Shown one piece after another: positions 9,629 through 22,068 of a stretch of 64,000 nt of DNA. Below the pieces are notes generated by a model. That model made no database searches, had not been told where the DNA came from, and was given only the letters and a program-made list of their open reading frames with translations. The stretch spans positions 9,674,188-9,738,187 of the forward strand of contig JBANSL010000013.1 of assembly GCA_037127255.1 (NCBI GenBank). Reading direction: 5' to 3'. The stretch is from Persicaria tinctoria (lineage: Eukaryota > Streptophyta > Magnoliopsida > Caryophyllales > Polygonaceae). The stretch's first letter is position 1; every line of letters starts with the position of its first letter. The translations under genes and the position numbers were made by a program.

Positions 9629-12600
9629 ATGGAGGAAAAGAACAGTTTTCAGGGAATGATTGTGTTGAATTCGGGCAACTACTCAGATTGAAAGATAAAG
9701 ATGGAAGATCTTTTGTATGTGAAAGATTTGTATGAGCCGATTGTGCACAAAGAGATTCCAACGGGTGTCATTGATGTTGAATGGAAGATTCTGAATCGAA
9801 AAGCGGTAGCTACGATCAGACAATTTATTGATGTGAGTGTGCTCCAGCATATTGCCAATGACACGAATGCTTATGAGTTATGGTATAAGCTTGAGGGGAT
9901 GTATGAGAGGAAGAACGCTCTCAACAAGGCGTCATTGATGAGAAAGCTTGTGAAATTGGAGTACAAAGATGGTGAGAGCATTGTTGTGCATTTGAGCACA
10001 TTTCAAGGATTTGTGAATCAGTTAGCTTCTGCGAAAATGTCGTTAGATGATGAGTTGCAGGCTCTACTACTTCTCTTCTCATTGCCGGATAGTTGGGGCA
10101 CATTTGTCGTGTCACTTAGTAATTCCGCTCCGGAAGGCAAGCTGACTATGGAATGTGTGAAAGCTAGTCTTTTGAACGAAGAGACTAGAAGGAAGGAGGT
10201 GGGTGTCTCCTCACAGTCAGAGGCTAATGTGACGTAGGGTTCTGGTAACAACAGAGGAAGGAGTAAGCAACGACAACAGCAGAACAAAGACAAGTCCAAA
10301 GGGAGATCGAAGTCTAGAAGCAAGTACATTTGCTATTATTGTGAGAAGCCGGGTCACATTCAAAAGTATTGCCGAAAGTTCAAGAGGGACAAAGGCAAAG
10401 AACCTGAGAATTCAGAGACGTCGAGAAATCAAGAAGATAAAGACACTGCTGCTTTTACAATCAGTGATGAAATTGTGGAGTTGTTTGTGGCGGTTGATGA
10501 AGGTTCCTTGAATCTTGCAAGTGATGAGTGCACTTGGATTGTTGATTCAGCTGCTTCATATCACATTACTCCACACAAGGAGTACTTCTCGTCTTACACT
10601 TGTGGAGATTTTGGCCGTGTGAGGATGGGAAATGATGGCGTGTCCAATGTTGTTGGCATGGGCACAGTTTGTTTGTTGACATCCACTGGTTGCAGTTTGA
10701 TTTTGAGAAATGTTCGTCATGTTCCTGATATCAGATTGAATTTGATATCTTCTGGGATACTTGATGATGATGGGTATGCTCAAAATGCACAAGGCGGTGT
10801 TTGGAAGTGCTCCAAGGGAAACTTGATTGTAGCCCGGGCAAAGAAGCAAAATACCATGTATGTGATGCAAGCCAAGATTTGCAGAGAAGAAGCAAATGTG
10901 ATTGATGATGGTGCCGGAGAGCTATGGCACAAGCGGCTTGGACACATGAGCGAGCGGGGTTTGCAAATGCTTTCCAAGAAGGACATTCTCCCGGATATGC
11001 AAGGTATTTCTCTCAAACCTTGTGTTGATTGCCTAGCTGGAAAGCAACATCGAGTAGCCTTTCATACTCGACCTCCATCTAGAAGAAAGCATGCATTAGA
11101 TCTTGTTCATACTGATGTGTGCTCTATGGATTGCAAGTCACTTAGTGGTGCACAATATTTTGTCACTTTTATTGATGACTACTCTAGAAAATTGTGGGCT
11201 TTTGTGTTGAAAAGCAAAGATCAGGTTCTGACAGTTTTCAAGGAGTTCCAAGTCAGAGTTGAACGAGAGACTGGTTTGAAGTTGAAGTGTGTCAGATCAG
11301 ATAATGGTGGAGAGTACAGGGGTCCATTTGAGCAGTATTGCAAGAGTCAGGGCATCAGGCTTGAGAAAACAGTTCCGAAGACGCCACAGCTGAATGGGCT
11401 TGCAGAGAGGATGAACAGAACCATAGCAGAAAGAGTCAGAAGTATATTGTCGACTGCAAAGCTGCCAAAGTCCTATTGGGCGGAGGCAATGTTGACTGCT
11501 GTGTATCTCATCAACCGCTCGCCTTCAGTTCCTCTTGATGGTGATGTTCCACAGAGGGTTTGGACTGGGAGAGATGTTTCCTTCCAGCATTTGAGAGTCT
11601 TTGGATGCCTAGCATATGTTCATGTTGCTAGAGATCAGAGATCCAAGCTTAATAGCAAGACAAAGCCATGCATCTTCCTAGGGTACTCAGAGGATGAATT
11701 TGGGTACAGACTGTGGGATCTTACAGACAAGAAAGTGGTCAGAAGCAGAGATGTTGTGTTCATGGAAGACAAGACTATTGATGACTGGAAGCTCCAGCGA
11801 CCGTCGTCTTCCTCTCTTGCTTCAGTCACCTTTGATCCCGTTTTCCCTCAAGTTATGCAGAGAAGTTCAGTTCAGAATTAGCAGGAAGATAAGCATGATG
11901 ATGGTGATGTTGATCCACCAGAAGTTCCACAACCTCAACAAGAGGAGCCCCTTATCCAACCTGAAGTTGAGTTGAGAAGATCCGCCGGAGGGAGACAGAC
12001 TTCCTCACGATACTCAACCAGAGATTATGTGTTGTTGACTGACTCAGGAGAGCCTGAATGCTATGAGGAAGCTATGTCAGATGTGCATCAGAAGAAGTGG
12101 TACAATGCCATGCAGGATGAGATGAGTTCCTTGCATGAGAACCACACCTATGACTTGGTGAAATTGCCTAAGGGCAAGAAAGCTCTCAAGAACAAATGGG
12201 TTTTTTGTTTGAAGTCTGGAGAAGATGGTACACCTCCCAGGTTCAAAGCTAGAGTTGTGGTGAAGGGTTTTGAGCAGAAAAAGGGTGTAGATTTTGATGA
12301 GATTTTCTCTCCAGTTGTGAAGATGTCATCCATCCGGGTTGTTCTAGGCATGGCTGCTAGCATGGACCTAGAGGTCGAGTAGCTTGATGTGAAAACCGCA
12401 TTCCTTCATGGTGATTTGGAAGAAGAAATCTACATGGAGCAACCTGAAGGTTTTGAAGTCAAAGGAAAAGAGAAGATGGTTTGTCGTCTCAGAAAGAGCT
12501 TGTATGGTTTGAAACAAGCACCTCGGCAATGGTACAAGAAGTTCGAGTCTTTTATGATCGACCACAAATTCCACAAGACACATGCCGACCACTGCATGTT

Positions 12601-13615
12601 TGTGAAGAATTACACCGAATGTGACTTTCTGATTCTCTTGCTTTATGTGGATGATATGCTTATTGTTGGTCGGGATACCAACAAGATTGCTAGTTTGAAG
12701 ACTGCATTGAAGAAGTTCTTTGCTATGAAGGACCTTGGCCCTGCAAGACAAATTTTGGGTATGCAGATTACTCGTGACAGAAAGAATCAGAAGTTGTGGA
12801 TATCACAAGAAAGATACATTGAGAAGGTGCTGCAAAGATTCAACATGGACAAGGCTAAACCCGTGAGTTCTCCACTTGCAGTGAACATGAAGCTGAGTTC
12901 TGATCAGTGTCCTACAAGTGAGAAGGAGAAAAAGGAGATGAAGAAGGTGCCTTATGCTTCAGCCGTTGGTAGTCTGATGTATGCCATGGTTTGCACTAGG
13001 CCAGACATCGCCTATGGAGTTGGGGTTATCAGCAGGTTCATGAGTAATCCTGGAAAGGAGCATTGGGCTGCAGTGAAATGGATTCTCAAGTATCTCAGAG
13101 GAACTTCGAGAATGTGTTTGTGCTTTGGTCCTGGAAAACCTATGCTTGATGGTTTTACAGATGCAGATATGTCAGGTGATATTGACACGAGCCGATCCAC
13201 ATCTGGATATCTAATTACATTCGCAGGGGGAGCAGTCTCATGGCAATCGAGACTGCAGAAGTGTGTTGCTTTGTCAACGACAGAAGCAGAGTATATGGCT
13301 GCAGTTGAAGCTGGTAAGGAGTTGATATGGATGAGAGACTTCCTAGAGGAGTTGGGAGTGGAGCAAGCTAACTACCCACTCTATTGTGACAATCAGAGTA
13401 CCATCCACCTTGCCAAGAACGCTGCCTACCATTCTCGAACCAAGCACATCCGAAGAAGGTATCATTGGCTTCGAGAAAGAGTAGAAGATGAAGATTTTGA
13501 GCTCATGAAGATCCATACAAATGACAACGGATCAGATATGCTGACGAAGACTTTGTCAAAGGAGAAGCTCATCAAGTGCCGCTCAAAGGCGGGCTTGCTC
13601 GAGCCCCCCATATAG
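9629..13615 (+). pseudogene. Copia B gag-pol polyprotein with four in-frame stops
   Basis: One frame runs from ATG at 9629 to TAG at 13613-13615, about 1,329 codons, the usual size of a copia polyprotein. Domains in order: gag (about 9700-10230); zinc knuckle CYYCEKPGHIQKYC (about 10331-10372); protease with DSAAS in place of the usual D-S/T-G-A (about 10540); integrase zinc region LWHKRLGHM (about 10920) and catalytic core with HTDV, RSDNGGEY and GLAERMNRT; reverse transcriptase with YVDD at 12644-12655; RNase H with STTEAEY and CDNQST. Stops lie at 9689-9691 (TGA at a Trp position), 10235-10237, 11879-11881 and 12380-12382 (TAG, the last at a conserved Gln of EQLDVKTAFLHG). No frameshift is seen. 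Each stop is explained by one C-to-T or G-to-A change. Confidence 0.95.
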
Positions 13616-13631
13616 GATTGAGGGGGAGTTA

Positions 13632-14314
13632 TGTTGGGTTTCCCTCCTATATGGGGGAAGAGTCCAATGGACCATATGATTTTTACCATGTGAAGTTTTA
13701 CCCTCTTCCTCTATAAAAAGGGGATGTCTTTCCATTTGGGAAAGTAAGAGAGAGACAACAAAGAGTGAGAAAGGGAGAAAAGAGAGATCTTAGAGGAATT
13801 TTCGTAGGCCATTGTTCAGCCCAATTTGAAGTGCCCCGATCGACGACCAAACGACCTCCGATTGGGACGATTTTCTGGTATGTTGTTCACCTCATCATAG
13901 GCTTCATTTTGTACGGTTGGATCGTCGTTTTGAGCCTCCAATCTCATATCCCCTTTGCTAGTGTCCTCTCTTGGGTTTTGTTGATTTCCACCAATTGGAT
14001 GATGAAATTTGGAGATTTGGCCAAGCTTGTTGATGCTTGATGATGTTGTATGCCTCTAGTTTTGTCTAGGGAAGATTGTACACACTTGTTATTGTTGATA
14101 GTGGAAGTTTCTAGCTCCCGTGGTTTTTTTCCCCGTTTTGGGGTTTTCCACGTAAATCTGGTGTTCTTTGTGCTTGGTTATTTTATCTTCTGTTTGTGTC
14201 TGATTGTTAGTTGGGTTGCTTGAGTTTGGCTCTCTGGTTTACAGTTCTTGTCCATCCCGATTCGTATGTGTTAAAAGGGGTGTGTCTGACGTCCCCTTGC
14301 TTCCCGGCACAACA
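13632..14314 (+). repeat. 3' LTR of copia B
   Basis: 683 bp, preceded by a purine tract at 13619-13631. Open frames inside it (13765-14040 and 14211-14510) mirror those in the 5' LTR and are not genes. Confidence 0.95.
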
Positions 14315-16242
14315 GATCGGAAGTCGGAACGGAAGCGCCGCTTTCTATCAACACAGCGAGGAGTCGATGGTCTTGATTAAATTTTATGATTTATTTCTTC
14401 GGTTTGTTTTTCCATCTTCATTCTTTGATGTGTGTGAATCTGTTTTTCCCCACAGTTACAATCGATCTCCCTCCTGGCGATCCGCCTCCCGATTAGCTCC
14501 CGGCCGATGAAGATTGAAACTAACCGATCGCTCCATCCGCCGATCTGCTCTCGGCAATCGGTGGCACCCAGTGCGTGGCCTCATGGGGTTTGCGGCGATC
14601 GTTGCCCGATGGTCCGCTGTCGCCGTTGAGCCTAGTGCACACAATGATCGGAATCGAAATGGCTGCCTCTGTGAATTCGGAATCGAAACAGCCGCCTCTG
14701 TGAATTCATAACGAGGAAGGAAGAAAGGTTGCGTTGCAGGTTATATTAATTAATTACGAAGCTGGCCCGGAATTTTTAAAAATCGCATATTTGACTGTAC
14801 CTTTTATATAATCATATAAAGAGGCTAAAACTCCAGGGGTTGGATATTTTGCCCTTGTGAAGTATATGAACACATCCCTGAAGACGATGTGTAGACATAA
14901 GTCTTATGAACCCCCGAAGTGGTGAACTTTATTTCCTGAAGTTGATAGATCACTCAATGTGCTAAATAAATTTCATCCCCGAAGAGATGACCGAGCCGAT
15001 AAATTTCATTCCCGTAATGAAATTCTATTTACTATTTATGTTTATTTAATTCATATGTATGATATTTTATTTTATTTATTTAAACTATATTTGTTTTCTC
15101 TCTCATCTCCCGAAGTAGATGAACGGGCATATCTCTCGAAAGAGATTAACGTTCTCATCTCTCGAAGTAGGTGAATGAACAAGTCGTATCTTTGAGATAG
15201 ATCGACTAATTTCATCCCTAAAGCGATGAACCAAATATTTTCATCTCTGTAGTGTTGCATCAATGATTAGCCTTTTATTTTATTTTATTTACTTGTATTT
15301 GTATTTGTATATTTTTATTCTTCATATCCCGAAGTAGATGAATAGACATATCTCCCGAAGTAGATGAATGATAAACCGCACCCTCGTAGGGACGGACCGA
15401 TAAACGTCATCCTTGTAGTGATGATTCGTATATCCAGATAAACAAATCAACTATGATCCTTAATGTTTCTCAATCAGTTTCCCGCAGTAAATGATAAAAT
15501 TGCATATAAGAATATCGCCTCCTGATGTAGGTGATAAAAGGTCTCGAAGATCTATGTTAAATTTTCTTGTCACTTGAAGTTGACACTAATTCTATTTATT
15601 TATTTTAGATTATTGTTGTTGATATACATGTTTCTTAATATATTTTACTATTTAGTATTAGCTTTTACTTAGTTTCATTATTATTAGTATTACCTTAATC
15701 CACTATATTGTGAGTTTTTCAACACCTATTCTGTGTGCTTGAAGTTCCTAAACTCAATGGTTAAACAATCCAGTAGATTGTGACACTTATCTCACTAAGA
15801 GTTCAAAGTCTCGATACCATGCATTTGTAAATAATCCAACAGATTGTGAGTTTACATCAAAATCTGCATAAGAGCTTGAAGACTCTAATTTCAAACTCTA
15901 GAAGTGTATATAAGATCTTATTTTAAACATTTGTACTCTTGAAGAAGTATGTGGAATATGGGTTATGGCATATTCAGAACTATTTTTATTTGGTTAGTAC
16001 AACCAATATAAATAACCACAAAACATGATATGGTTTACAAGGCCACTTCCTGACAATCCTCTAAGCATGACCTGAAGCATGCCCCTCCCGTAGAAGGTGT
16101 AAAAGAGGTAATGGTTAAGCGCGCAACTAATTAAGTTATTGTTGTGGCTTATAAATAGGTCATCTTTGTACGGTTCATTTTATAATGTCTTGGAGAACAT
16201 TATGAATAAAGTTAATATAGTTGGTCATTAGTTTCATACATG
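14315..16242 (+). other. Copia A interior with CCCGAAGTAGATGA repeat motifs
   Basis: No intact gene. Between about 14880 and 15560 a motif of the form TCTCCCGAAGTAGATGAA or CATCCC(C/T)GAAGNGATGA recurs about ten times at irregular spacing. From about 15700 the text resembles a decayed gag region of the outer copia. The sequence resumes after the hAT insertion at 19753. Confidence 0.5.
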
Positions 16243-16722
16243 TAGGCCTGATACGTGAGCTCGGCTCGATAAAAACTCGACTCGGGATCGCTCGAATGTT
16301 ACATGAGCCGAGTTCGAGCCTGTAAATGAGCTCGATTCGAGCTCGAGTAGCTCGCCAGCTCGTACCATACTTGAATTGACAAAATTACCCCTCAATTAGA
16401 ATGTGTGTTTCACACTTTCACTCACCCACCCGTCATCCCCATTTCGGCATTTCCAAACATGATGAAACCCTAAATCTAGCTGGCGGCTGCTGTGTACCAT
16501 GTCTGTGTAGAGCCGACTAGCCGAGTTCCGTCACCGGTCACCCTCCAGCAGTGAAGTCGTCGTCCGTCACCCTCCAGGGAAGCCGTCACCCTCTAGCGAG
16601 CTAGAGCAGCGAAGCCGTCACCGGCGGTGCTGCCTCTGTCCGGATTCCGGAGGTGTTCGTTCGTTGTTGCTCTCCATTTGCGTTGAGACTTGAGAGAAGT
16701 TGCAACCCCAGCAAGAGCAACC

Positions 16723-18697
16723 ATGGCCGTCGGGTGCTAATCAAGTTCCCTCTTCCTTCAACTCGTTTTCAAATCTCCTCTCCCTTCTTATCTAACCATC
16801 AATTCCATGTTTCACTCAAAATTTGCAGGAAGAACAAGAGGATATCCAAGAGTAAGAACTAAGAAGGGAGGAAAGAAGAAGGCGTAAGTACCTCCGAATG
16901 CTTTACTGTTAATTCATCGCTTTGTGTCTGATTTTGGTTGAACCCAGCAATGTGATTTTCGATTCCTATTGTTTATGCTCAATCGATTGACGATCTGTTG
17001 TTTTTATTCGGATTTGTCTCAGAATCAATCCCTTTGCTAAAAAGGACTGGTATGATATTAAGGCTCCGTCGGTGTTCAGCGTCAGAAATGTAGGGAAGAC
17101 TCTGGTTACTCGTACTCAGGGTACCAAGGTACCTTCTTCTGACTTGTCCTCGTTTACCACTTCAAAGCTAATTTGTATTTTCGAATTTTGATCATATGTT
17201 GGTGTTTGTTTAGTATAATTAGTGATCACATATGTAAATTCTCGTTTTATTTTGTTTTGTTTTGGAATGTATAGAACCATCATAACGAAACTTTGCTAGG
17301 AGATTTACTATTCTAGTTTTGTACTACTGTTATGTGATAGAGTATGTAGGGCAGTTTGCTTACACAAATTGTTAAGTGCCATAAATAGCAAAGCATGAAA
17401 AACCAAGAGAAAGAGTGATCCATGTGATTGAGTGTGTTGAAAATCAGTGTTGCTAGGAACAAATGATGTTTTAATGCTTTTGAGTGGTCTTAATTCACAG
17501 AACATAAGCACTTTTTCTCATTGTTTGCTAATATTTTGGTAGCAATTAAAAAGGGGATTGATTTTTTGGTGTTGTAGAACCTACTCAATGGTTGGATGTA
17601 TGTGATGTGCATGTGGCAATGCATGGCACAACATTTTTCTATACCAAACAAAATGTATTGAGCTTTTAGCGACTCAGAGCTGCATAGAAAATATGTTAAT
17701 GTTGTGCATCATTGGTTGTAGATTGCTTCTGAGGGACTGAAGCACAGAGTTTTTGAGGTTTCACTAGCTGATATGCAAAACGATGAAGACCAGTTCTCCA
17801 GAATGATCCGCCCGAGGTCTGAAGATGTTCAAGGAAGGAATGTGCTAACTAACTTCTGGGTATGTTCAGTTTTAGATTCCCAGTCAGAGTGTTACTTTTA
17901 TAGATTTGTTTTGTTAGGTGTTATATAGTAATATGCGGAAAATTGGTCAATCGAAATACAGGGAATGGACATGACGACCGACAAATTGAGGTCCTTGGTT
18001 CGCAAATGGCAGACTCTGATTGAGGCTCATGTTGATGTTAAGACCACTGATAACTTCACACTCCATATGTTCTGCATTGGATTCACCAAAAGACGCTCAA
18101 ACCAAGTGAAGAGGACTACTTATGCTCAGTTCAGTCAGATCCGCGCGGTATAATTTTTTGCAGAGAACTTGAATCTTGTTACTTTTCTTTTGTCTCCTAT
18201 CCTAATAATAATATGATCTAGTCGAATAATGACATGCTATCTTCCCTATAATCTCAGATCCGTCACAAGATGAGAGAGATTGTGATTAGTCAAGCTAGTT
18301 CCTCTGATCTCAAGGAGTTGGTGTTGAAGTTCATCCCGGAGTCCATTGGAAAGGAGATTGAGAAGGCCACTTCTAGCATCTACCCTATGCAAAATGTGTA
18401 TGTCAGGAAGGTTAAGATAAGGCCCCCAAGTTTGATCTTGGAAAGTTGATGGAGGTACGACAAAGTTAAAAAAGTTTGGCTTGACTTCTTCGATCTATCA
18501 TCTGTTTGATTTTGGTTGCCCAAATATTTGCTTGTGTCTTCGTGCTTGTCCATTATCAGACTCTGGTTTAATGTGTTTGCGGTGGATGGATCTTGTAGGT
18601 TCACAGTGATTACATCGAAGATATCGGAGTCAAGCTTGACAGACAAGCTGAGGAGATGGCCGAGGGAGAAGCTGCCCCAGAAGTAGTAGGAGCTTAA
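16723..18697 (+). pseudogene. RPS3A: Ribosomal protein S3a (eS1)-like gene copy with introns, frameshifted
   Basis: eS1 is a protein of the cytosolic 40S subunit. Seven exons with GT-AG borders fit the plant gene: 16723-16733, 16829-16883, 17023-17128, 17722-17859, 17962-18147, 18258-18454 and 18599-18697. They encode recognisable blocks in order: [92 protein letters not shown] and a C-terminal GVKLDRQAEEM. The usual length is about 260 residues. Exon 2 has extra bases after ISK that shift the frame into TAA, and exon 6 lost bases after KVKI (about 18412-18422), shifting the frame again. Introns and upstream leader (16390-16720) are kept, so capture was at DNA level. Unspliced alternatives cannot restore the frame. 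Confidence 0.9.
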
Positions 18698-18949
18698 AAT
18701 CAGTTCTAGCTGAAACAGAATTGCTATTGCTATAGTTTTTAATTGTGTCTATGCATGATCGATGCTCTTTGGGTAATGAAATATTAGAAGCACTTGTTTG
18801 TAGATAGAATTGGTTTAAGTCTGATTTGGATTTACTCGATTTGCAAAGCCTAGATGGTTCAAATTAAGGTAATTTCATCTCTCATTTTATTGCATTTTAG
18901 TTATATGATTTTAGTTCCTTCAAGCTGCTGTAAATTCCATCTCTCATTT

Positions 18950-19250
18950 TATTTACTCGATTTTACTCGAACATTCAATGGTGCTGCTGCTGGACTTTTT
19001 ATTTACTTCATTTTTACTCGATTTTATTTACTTCAAGCTGCTGCTGTAATTAGGCCTGTTGTTGCTGCTGCTGTGATGCTGTAATGGTGGTGCTATGTTG
19101 CTGGAATGGTGCTGCTATGCTGCTGTGATGCTGCGATGCTGCGATGCTGCTGCTGTAATGGTGCAAATGTGATGTTGTGATGCTGCTGCTGTGGTGCTGC
19201 TGGAATGTTGCTGCTGAACTTTGTTTGCTGTAATGGTGTTGGAACTTTGT
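18950..19250 (+). repeat. GCTG/GCTGCTGTGATGCT-rich simple repeat
   Basis: Downstream of the RPS3a copy the sequence is dominated by irregular repeats of GCTGCTG and TGATGCTG, followed by repeats of TTGAACTTTG to about 19460. The plus-strand frame at 18854-19084 and the minus-strand frame at 19254-19640 are low-complexity consequences of this. Confidence 0.7.
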
Positions 19251-19752
19251 TTTCTATCTCTCATTTTGTTTTCCAAGCAATTTGTTTTGTTTTGCTTTTG
19301 AACTTTGTGCTGTTGTGTTGAACTTTGCTTTCACTTTGAATGTGCTGCTATGTTGAACTTTGAATGGTGCAAATGTGATGCTGTGTTGAACTTTAAATGG
19401 TGCAAATGTGCTGTTGTGTTGAACTTTGCTTTCACTTTGAATGTGGAACTTTGAGTGTTGCTTGAATTTAATCTTGCTGTTGAATTTTGCTTTCATTTTG
19501 TTTTCCAAGTAATTGTTGCTGTTTCGAGTCACAACGAGCTCGTCGAGCCCGAGTTCGAGCTCGTAACGAGCCAAACCGAGTTTATCGATCTCGAGTTCGG
19601 ACTCGAGAACAAACGAGCTCAACGAGCCGAGCTTGAGCATATATATATACTCGAATAGAATTTGAGTTCGAGCTCGACTCGTTTATAAATGAGCCGAGCT
19701 TGAACAGCTAGTACTCGAGCTCGTAGGCTCGTATATCAGGCCTACATACATG

Positions 19753-21857
19753 TAGTATGACACCAACGGAAGTTCTAAAAATACCCAGTTAACGGCATCT
19801 GATTAAATAAATGGATCACCATGTACAAAGTTCAATGGTTAGAATGTTTTACCATTGAAACTTATAATGTCACTAATTAGAAGTTAGTTGATGATAAAAT
19901 CTCATTCTTTGTGGCATTTGGTCACTCAAGTAAAACGATGATTGCAAGATCATTAAAATTTACATGAATACCCACCAAAAGGACTAGAAGATCCTAGGAC
20001 TGGAAGATCCTCAATAAGAGTGACCATACATATACGGCTTGTTCTCTTGGCAAAATAATAACAATGTCGTCTATAATAAAGAGTAAATGCAAAGTCTCTT
20101 ATGTCTCTGGAATCGAGTTCAATGAGACAACTACGAACATAAAACATCGGCATATGAACCAATGTTATTCCAATATAGATGCCTTAACACATTGGTCATA
20201 TGAAAGGGTAGAGAATGTTTGAGGAGCATATAGTAGCTCACAACGACCTAGAAGAGTCGTTAGTCAAATGGGCCCATGCAATTTCGTATTTCGAATTTGA
20301 CACAATAACTTTTCCCAAAGTATCTCCAGAAGAGAGTATATGTTCTGAAGCCTCCTCCGTAGTTAACTAAAATGAGACCACAAAGAAGTTAGATGATACA
20401 TGGGGTTTGAGTCCCTAATGATATCAAATACCTCGAGCTTCATAAAGGTGATTAAATGCTCGGTATTAGGGGGAGATGAGATGAGACTATATTAAGAAAG
20501 AGATTGCATGAAAGCAACTTCTCTATCATTTGGGATCCGCGGATGAATGAAAGTGAACCAGAAGTTTAACACTTATGTACACCAAATAATAATTACATGG
20601 TTAAGCAAAAAGCCATCAAATGCATTTACTAAGACCAAGAGAGTGACTAAGTCACGTATATTGCACTAGCTAGCTCATTTGAAGGTTCCAGAAGTAACTT
20701 CGAAAACCAACAAAATCAAGTGAGTCTCAAATACACTAGAAGTGTAAAAGATCATTAGACTCTCACTTTAAGGATTCCTCGGAAGTGGAAAGAGCTCATG
20801 GGAATATGATGATCATCAATCAAATAATGGATGTTGACATCAAAATGATATATGATAAAGGAGATAGAAAGAAGGAATTCATGATGAATTCTTTAAGCAT
20901 GATCCTATTGGACCCGTAGTTCCAACATCGAATAGTATAACATCATTGGTTTTAAGTGGGTGTTTATACAAAACCGCAATAAGCAAAATGAAGTTGTAAG
21001 ACATAAAGCAAGATGGATTGCACAAAAGTCTAAAGTGGACTAGTGGATATAATCTTTGGTTGTCGATGAACCGACTCTAACCGTAATTGACATGCATAAT
21101 AGTTGTATACTCCAATATTGATCATTAATAAAAGAATATATATGTGAAAATGATCTATTAATTTGAAATGCTAGAAGCATCAATATGAAAGCCTCGTCAT
21201 ATGTACATGATTAAGCCAAAGGGTGTTTATAGTACTTAAAGTATTGTGTAAGTGGTGACATAGTGTATTTAGTCATGGAGTACTATACACAACGTTGTAC
21301 TCTTTTCCTTAATCTTGGTTTTTATCCCACTGAGTTTTTCCAAGGTAAGGTTTTTAATGAGGCAACTAATATACCATCTATACATCGAATCCCTCATATC
21401 AAACGATGAAAAGCACCCTAGGTCCTGAAGTACCTTATATTTGTGCATTGAAAGCAGCTCATCACCAACGACTAGGAAGTCTATTGCATCGAAGTCGATT
21501 GTGATACATGAAGGCATTTTATCTTTCACACATCGAAGACAATGTTCAGACTCAACCATGCAGCTCATAAAGTCAGCATTGTCAAGATGTTCGAGGAGCT
21601 TATCAGAATGAGAAAGCTGCAAAAGGATTGTTGAATTCAGGGGGAGAATATACGCACTGCACTCTTTTTCCCTTCGATCAAGTTTTGTCCCACCGGGTTT
21701 TCCTGACAAGGTTTTTAACGAGGCAGTATCATCACAGCGTATCAAACGACATCTGTACTCTTTTTCCCTTAGTCCTAGTTTTTGTCCCATTAGGTTTTCT
21801 AGGCAAGGTTTTTAACGAGACAATTTGTAATATTAGAGGTGTACATCCAAGGGAGAG
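19753..21857 (+). pseudogene. Decayed pol and 3' region of copia A
   Basis: Copia reverse transcriptase is recognisable at about 20965-21035 (WVFIQNRNKQNEVVRHKARW, compare the usual KWVF…V.R.KARLVA), with frame breaks on both sides. From 21290 to 21835 a phrase of the form ACTCTTTTTCCCTT…GTTTT…CCCA…AAGGTTTTTAA(C/T)GAGGCA occurs three times (about 21297-21365, 21660-21726 and 21757-21822). This phrase is a familiar 3'-end feature of plant copia elements. A minus-strand frame at 21269-21790 is a shadow of it. Confidence 0.75.
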
Positions 21858-22045
21858 TGTTATGAAATGATTGTGGATGGTTCACCTCCCACCTATTAGT
21901 CTCTTCTAACCTCCCGCCATTTGCCTATATAAAGGCTTGTAAACCTCACATTAGATATACACATGAATGAGAAGTCTCCTCTCTACTCCCTTATTCTTCC
22001 ATAAAAGAGCTTTTCTCTAGTCTCCTACTCCCTATATTTCTAACA
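21858..22045 (+). repeat. 3' LTR of copia A
   Basis: 188 bp, same length as the 5' LTR, 12 substitutions apart, no indels. It is preceded by the purine tract AAGGGAGAG. Confidence 0.9.
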
Positions 22046-22068
22046 AATTTATATTTATATTAGAATTA

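Larger units (their letters stand above)
8919..14314 (+). mobile_element. Full-length Ty1-copia element (copia B), 5.4 kb
   Basis: Two 683-bp LTRs (8919-9601 and 13632-14314) start TGTTG and end CAACA. The element is flanked by identical 5-bp duplications, GATCG, at 8914-8918 and 14315-14319. A TGGTATCAGAGC primer site lies at 9605-9616 and a GAGGGGGAG purine tract precedes the 3' LTR. The LTRs differ by scattered substitutions and a few small indels, so it is younger than copia A, into whose leader it inserted. Its coding region is intact in frame apart from four stop codons. Confidence 0.95.
16243..19744. mobile_element. hAT-type element carrying an RPS3a-like gene, 3.5 kb
   Basis: Terminal repeats begin TAGGCCTGATA at both ends (11 bp perfect, then diverging) and are flanked by perfect 8-bp target duplications CATACATG at 16235-16242 and 19745-19752. 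Both ends are packed with degenerate CGAGCTCG/GAGCCGAG subterminal motifs (16250-16370 and 19525-19735). No transposase is seen. The interior is mostly a complete-looking host gene with introns, so this is a transposon that has picked up a genomic gene copy rather than a cDNA. Confidence 0.9.
7893..22045 (+). mobile_element. Old Ty1-copia element (copia A), 14.2 kb with nested insertions
   Basis: Two 188-bp LTRs (7893-8080 and 21858-22045) start TGTTA and end TAACA and differ at 12 positions. A primer-binding-like sequence (TTATTAGCACGA) follows the first LTR and a purine tract (AAGGGAGAG) precedes the second. The flanks share AATT. The body is badly decayed: reverse transcriptase is recognisable only near 20965-21035. 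It has been invaded by copia B at 8919-14314 and by an RPS3a-bearing hAT at 16243-19744. The 12 differences in 188 bp imply greater age than copia B. Confidence 0.85.

Noticed and set aside
19254..19640. 128-codon minus-strand frame
   Set aside because: It comes from the TTGAACTTTG simple repeat and hAT subterminal motifs.
21269..21790. 173-codon minus-strand frame
   Set aside because: It is antisense to the repeated 3' end of copia A and resembles no protein.
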